Source: Rhodospirillales bacterium
GTDB lineage: Bacteria > Pseudomonadota > Alphaproteobacteria > Rhodospirillales > Casp-alpha2
NCBI GenBank assembly: GCA_028282185.1
Contig: JANQIJ010000039.1
Span: forward strand, 1-5,437
DNA: 5,437 nucleotides
Direction of reading: 5' to 3'
A model generated the notes under the pieces. The model worked only from the letters and a program-made list of their open reading frames with translations, ran no database searches and had not been told where the DNA came from. Both the position numbers and the translations under genes were made by a program. Below are positions 5,336 through 5,437 of the stretch, in pieces; within the stretch, counting starts at the first letter, position 1, and each line of letters starts with the position of its first letter.

Positions 5336-5437
5336 TGAGAGCACCGGCATTCATTGGCGCCCCGGGAATATACCTAAGGGAATTGTTGATTTTTGCTTCG
5401 GTGAATGGCTTCCTGAACCAGCCGCCAGCGACCCGGG
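5336..5437. other. Right-edge sequence without an assigned gene
   Basis: The sequence changes from GC-rich to AT-richer at about 5366-5400. TTG 5386 with AAGGGA at 5376-5381 could begin a plus-strand gene running off the window (MIFASVNGFLNQPPATR), but the evidence is thin. The minus strand is also open from the edge to about 5295 (47 residues), overlapping the folded element, with no recognisable motif. I call neither. Confidence 0.3.

Noticed and set aside
5295..5435. 47-residue minus-strand open frame at the right edge as the end of a gene
   Set aside because: There is no recognisable motif, it overlaps the folded element, and it cannot be tested without sequence beyond the window.

Overview
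The window is GC-rich chromosomal DNA with the look of an alphaproteobacterium, probably near Rhodospirillales. The evidence is the ATP-type PEP carboxykinase with alphaproteobacterial wording, a PAS_5-type single-domain protein (a family common in Rhodospirillales), a DUF423 membrane protein and an RcnB/CigR-like periplasmic protein. I assign no genus. There are no RNA genes of known class, no CRISPR array and no insertion sequence.

Layout from left to right: (1) the 3' part of pckA on the plus strand, closed by a good intrinsic terminator. (2) A plus-strand exported-protein gene of RcnB/CigR type whose frame is broken by a third copy of the pentanucleotide GCAAG; removing one copy restores a 183-residue protein with a convincing C-terminal motif. 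(3) A GC-rich, hairpin-dense non-coding stretch of about 300 bases. It ends in a short AT-rich promoter carrying two interleaved perfect inverted repeats that resemble a Fur-family operator. (4) An unrecognised 209-residue protein under that promoter. (5) On the minus strand, a compact former operon read right to left: a class I glutamine-amidotransferase-like hydrolase (peptidase C26/PuuD type), a decayed beta-hydroxyacid dehydrogenase, and a DUF423 membrane protein. (6) Divergent from that operon, a PAS-domain protein on the plus strand. It is followed by a roughly 94-base stretch that can fold into nested stems enclosing two hairpins.

The window holds housekeeping carbon metabolism (pckA) beside accessory genes. 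The minus-strand operon was probably catabolic or nitrogen-related: an amidotransferase hydrolase followed 1 base after its stop by a dehydrogenase start codon. The dehydrogenase now has at least three lesions: a +1 frameshift, a TGA where Trp is common, and loss of its C-terminal catalytic half. The most useful leads are the interleaved operator over the promoter of the unknown gene, the pentanucleotide-repeat frameshift, and the folded element after the PAS gene. I see no clear evidence for a wholly new multi-gene system.
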